A DNA stretch of 6,879 bases from Pseudomonadota bacterium (GTDB lineage Bacteria > Pseudomonadota > Gammaproteobacteria > Xanthomonadales > Xanthomonadaceae). This document shows, one piece after another, positions 6,022 to 6,879 of this stretch. Made by a program: the position numbers and the translations under genes. A model generated the notes under the pieces. It was given only the letters and a program-made list of their open reading frames with translations, ran no database searches and was not told the DNA's origin. The stretch covers positions 1 through 6,879 of the forward strand of contig JAEWAG010000234.1 of the NCBI GenBank assembly GCA_023391775.1, read 5' to 3'. How positions within the stretch are numbered: position 1 is the stretch's first letter; each line of letters starts with the position of its first letter.

Positions 6022-6027
6022 TAGAAT
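6022..6027 (+). promoter_or_regulatory. -10 box of yqgE, predicted leaderless start
   Basis: TAGAAT matches five of six -10 consensus bases and ends 6 nt before the yqgE ATG at 6034. A start 7 nt after the box would fall on the A of the ATG, giving a leaderless mRNA. This agrees with the absence of a Shine-Dalgarno (only GGGCGC lies between). No good -35 is visible at 16-18 bp. Confidence 0.55.
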
Positions 6028-6033
6028 GGGCGC

Positions 6034-6600
6034 ATGTCCACGCCGTCCGACACCCTCGCCAACCAGTTGCTGGTCGCACTGCCAGCGCTGGCCGACCCCA
6101 ACTTCGCCCGCAGCGTGGCATTGATCTGCCAGCACGACGGCGACGGGGCCATGGGGGTACTGGTCAACCGGCCGTCCGAGTACACGCTGGGCCAGATCCT
6201 GGCGCAGATGGGTATCGGCAGCGAGGACCAGGCCCTGTGCGCGCGCCCGGTGCTGCATGGCGGGCCGGTGCACCAGGAGCGCGGCTTCGTGATCCACGAC
6301 GGTGACCGCGGCTGGGATTCCAGCCTGCAGGTCGGCGACGGCCTGTACCTGACCACTTCGCGCGACGTGCTCGAGGCGATGGCGGCCGGGCACGGCCCGG
6401 ACAATGCGATCGTCGCGCTCGGCTGTGCCGGTTGGGGTGCCGGGCAACTGGAGCAGGAACTGGGCGAGAACGCCTGGCTGACCGTGCCGGCCGATGCCGG
6501 GGTGCTGTTCGAGCTGCCGCTGGACGAGCGCTGGCAAACCGCGGCAAGCAGCATCGGCGTGGACCTGTTCCGCCTGGCGGGCTACAGCGGACATGCCTGA
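6034..6600 (+). CDS. yqgE: YqgE/AlgH (UPF0301) family protein
   Basis: Conserved cytoplasmic protein of the UPF0301 family (called AlgH in Pseudomonas, where it was linked to alginate regulation); its molecular activity is not established. The 188-residue protein has full family length. Conserved blocks are [20 protein letters not shown] (10-29), [12 protein letters not shown] (38-49), [16 protein letters not shown] (74-89), [12 protein letters not shown] (105-116) and [20 protein letters not shown] (130-149). The ATG at 6034 gives the normal N-terminus and lies directly after a -10 box, suggesting translation without a leader. The stop overlaps the start of ruvX/yqgF by 8 bp, so the two are translationally coupled, an arrangement common in gammaproteobacteria. 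Confidence 0.95.
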   Translation: MSTPSDTLANQLLVALPALADPNFARSVALICQHDGDGAMGVLVNRPSEYTLGQILAQMGIGSEDQALCARPVLHGGPVHQERGFVIHDGDRGWDSSLQVGDGLYLTTSRDVLEAMAAGHGPDNAIVALGCAGWGAGQLEQELGENAWLTVPADAGVLFELPLDERWQTAASSIGVDLFRLAGYSGHA

Positions 6601-6879
6601 GCCGGGGGTGCCCGCGCTGCCGCCGGCCGACGCCATCGTGCTCGGCTTCGATGTCGGCTCGCGTCGCATCGGCGTGGCCGTGGGCAGCACCTTCGGCGGC
6701 GCGCGCGCGGTGGCGGTGGTGCAGGTGCATGCAGCCGGCCCCGACTGGGTCGCGCTGGACCGCCTGCGCAGCCAGTGGGGTCCGTCCGGCCTGGTGGTCG
6801 GTGATCCGCTGACCCTGGACGGCGAGGACCAGCCCGCCCGGCGCCGTGCCCGCGCCTTCGCCCACGCCCTGCGCCAGCG
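6593..6879 (+). CDS. ruvX: Putative pre-16S rRNA nuclease RuvX/YqgF, N-terminal part (runs off right edge)
   Basis: RuvC/RNase H-fold nuclease implicated in maturation of the 5' end of 16S rRNA; older annotations call it a putative Holliday junction resolvase. Only 95 residues are inside the window. The first strand carries the family signature [15 protein letters not shown] (17-31) with the conserved acidic residue D20. The second motif [16 protein letters not shown] (66-81) is followed by the [12 protein letters not shown] helix (82-93). The ATG at 6593 lies inside the end of yqgE; the shared bases are ATGCCTGA, so the downstream frame starts by re-initiation or coupling. The first dozen residues are Pro/Ala-rich and variable in the family. 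The gene always accompanies yqgE in related genomes as far as I recall. The C-terminal third and its last catalytic residue cannot be judged. Confidence 0.93.
   Translation, partial: MPEPGVPALPPADAIVLGFDVGSRRIGVAVGSTFGGARAVAVVQVHAAGPDWVALDRLRSQWGPSGLVVGDPLTLDGEDQPARRRARAFAHALRQ

Overview
The window is about 70% G+C and reads as an ordinary chromosomal stretch of a gammaproteobacterium. It most likely comes from the Xanthomonadaceae/Lysobacteraceae (Xanthomonas, Stenotrophomonas, Lysobacter, Luteimonas relatives). The reasons are the protein sequences, the gene order proC-yggS-pilT-pilU, a near-consensus -10 box placed directly before a start codon (yqgE), and a GTGATTS-type intergenic repeat that I associate with this family from memory. 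The genus cannot be fixed from sequence alone. No mobile element, CRISPR array, tRNA or rRNA was seen.

Layout: bases 1-1008 hold two minus-strand genes, yggS (PLP-binding homeostasis protein) followed by proC (pyrroline-5-carboxylate reductase, running off the left edge). A divergent promoter region (1009-1118) separates them from pilT and pilU on the plus strand, which encode the two twitching-motility retraction ATPases. Between pilT and pilU lies a 108-bp imperfect inverted repeat built from 7-bp units. After pilU comes a terminator-like hairpin and about 340 bp without a gene. This ends in a 14-bp perfect palindrome overlapping a predicted promoter for a YitT-family membrane protein (3773-4489). 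That gene converges on a minus-strand pair, tag (3-methyladenine DNA glycosylase I) then a DUF72/YecE-family gene. Divergent from tag are yqgE (UPF0301/AlgH family) and the overlapping start of ruvX/yqgF, which runs off the right edge.

Working together: PilT and PilU power type IV pilus retraction at the inner-membrane base of the pilus. YggS and ProC form the frequently seen PLP-homeostasis/proline pair. Tag removes alkylated adenine from DNA, and its DUF72 partner has no established role. YqgE-YqgF is a widely conserved pair whose second member is a RuvC-fold nuclease implicated in 16S rRNA maturation. From memory, pseudomonads keep proC-yggS-pilT-pilU close to yqgE-yqgF-pyrR-pyrB, so pyrB would be a reasonable expectation to the right.

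I do not see a previously undescribed system. The points most worth a second look are regulatory and structural: the pilT-pilU inverted repeat, the palindrome at the yitT promoter, the apparently leaderless yqgE transcript, and substitutions in YggS motifs.
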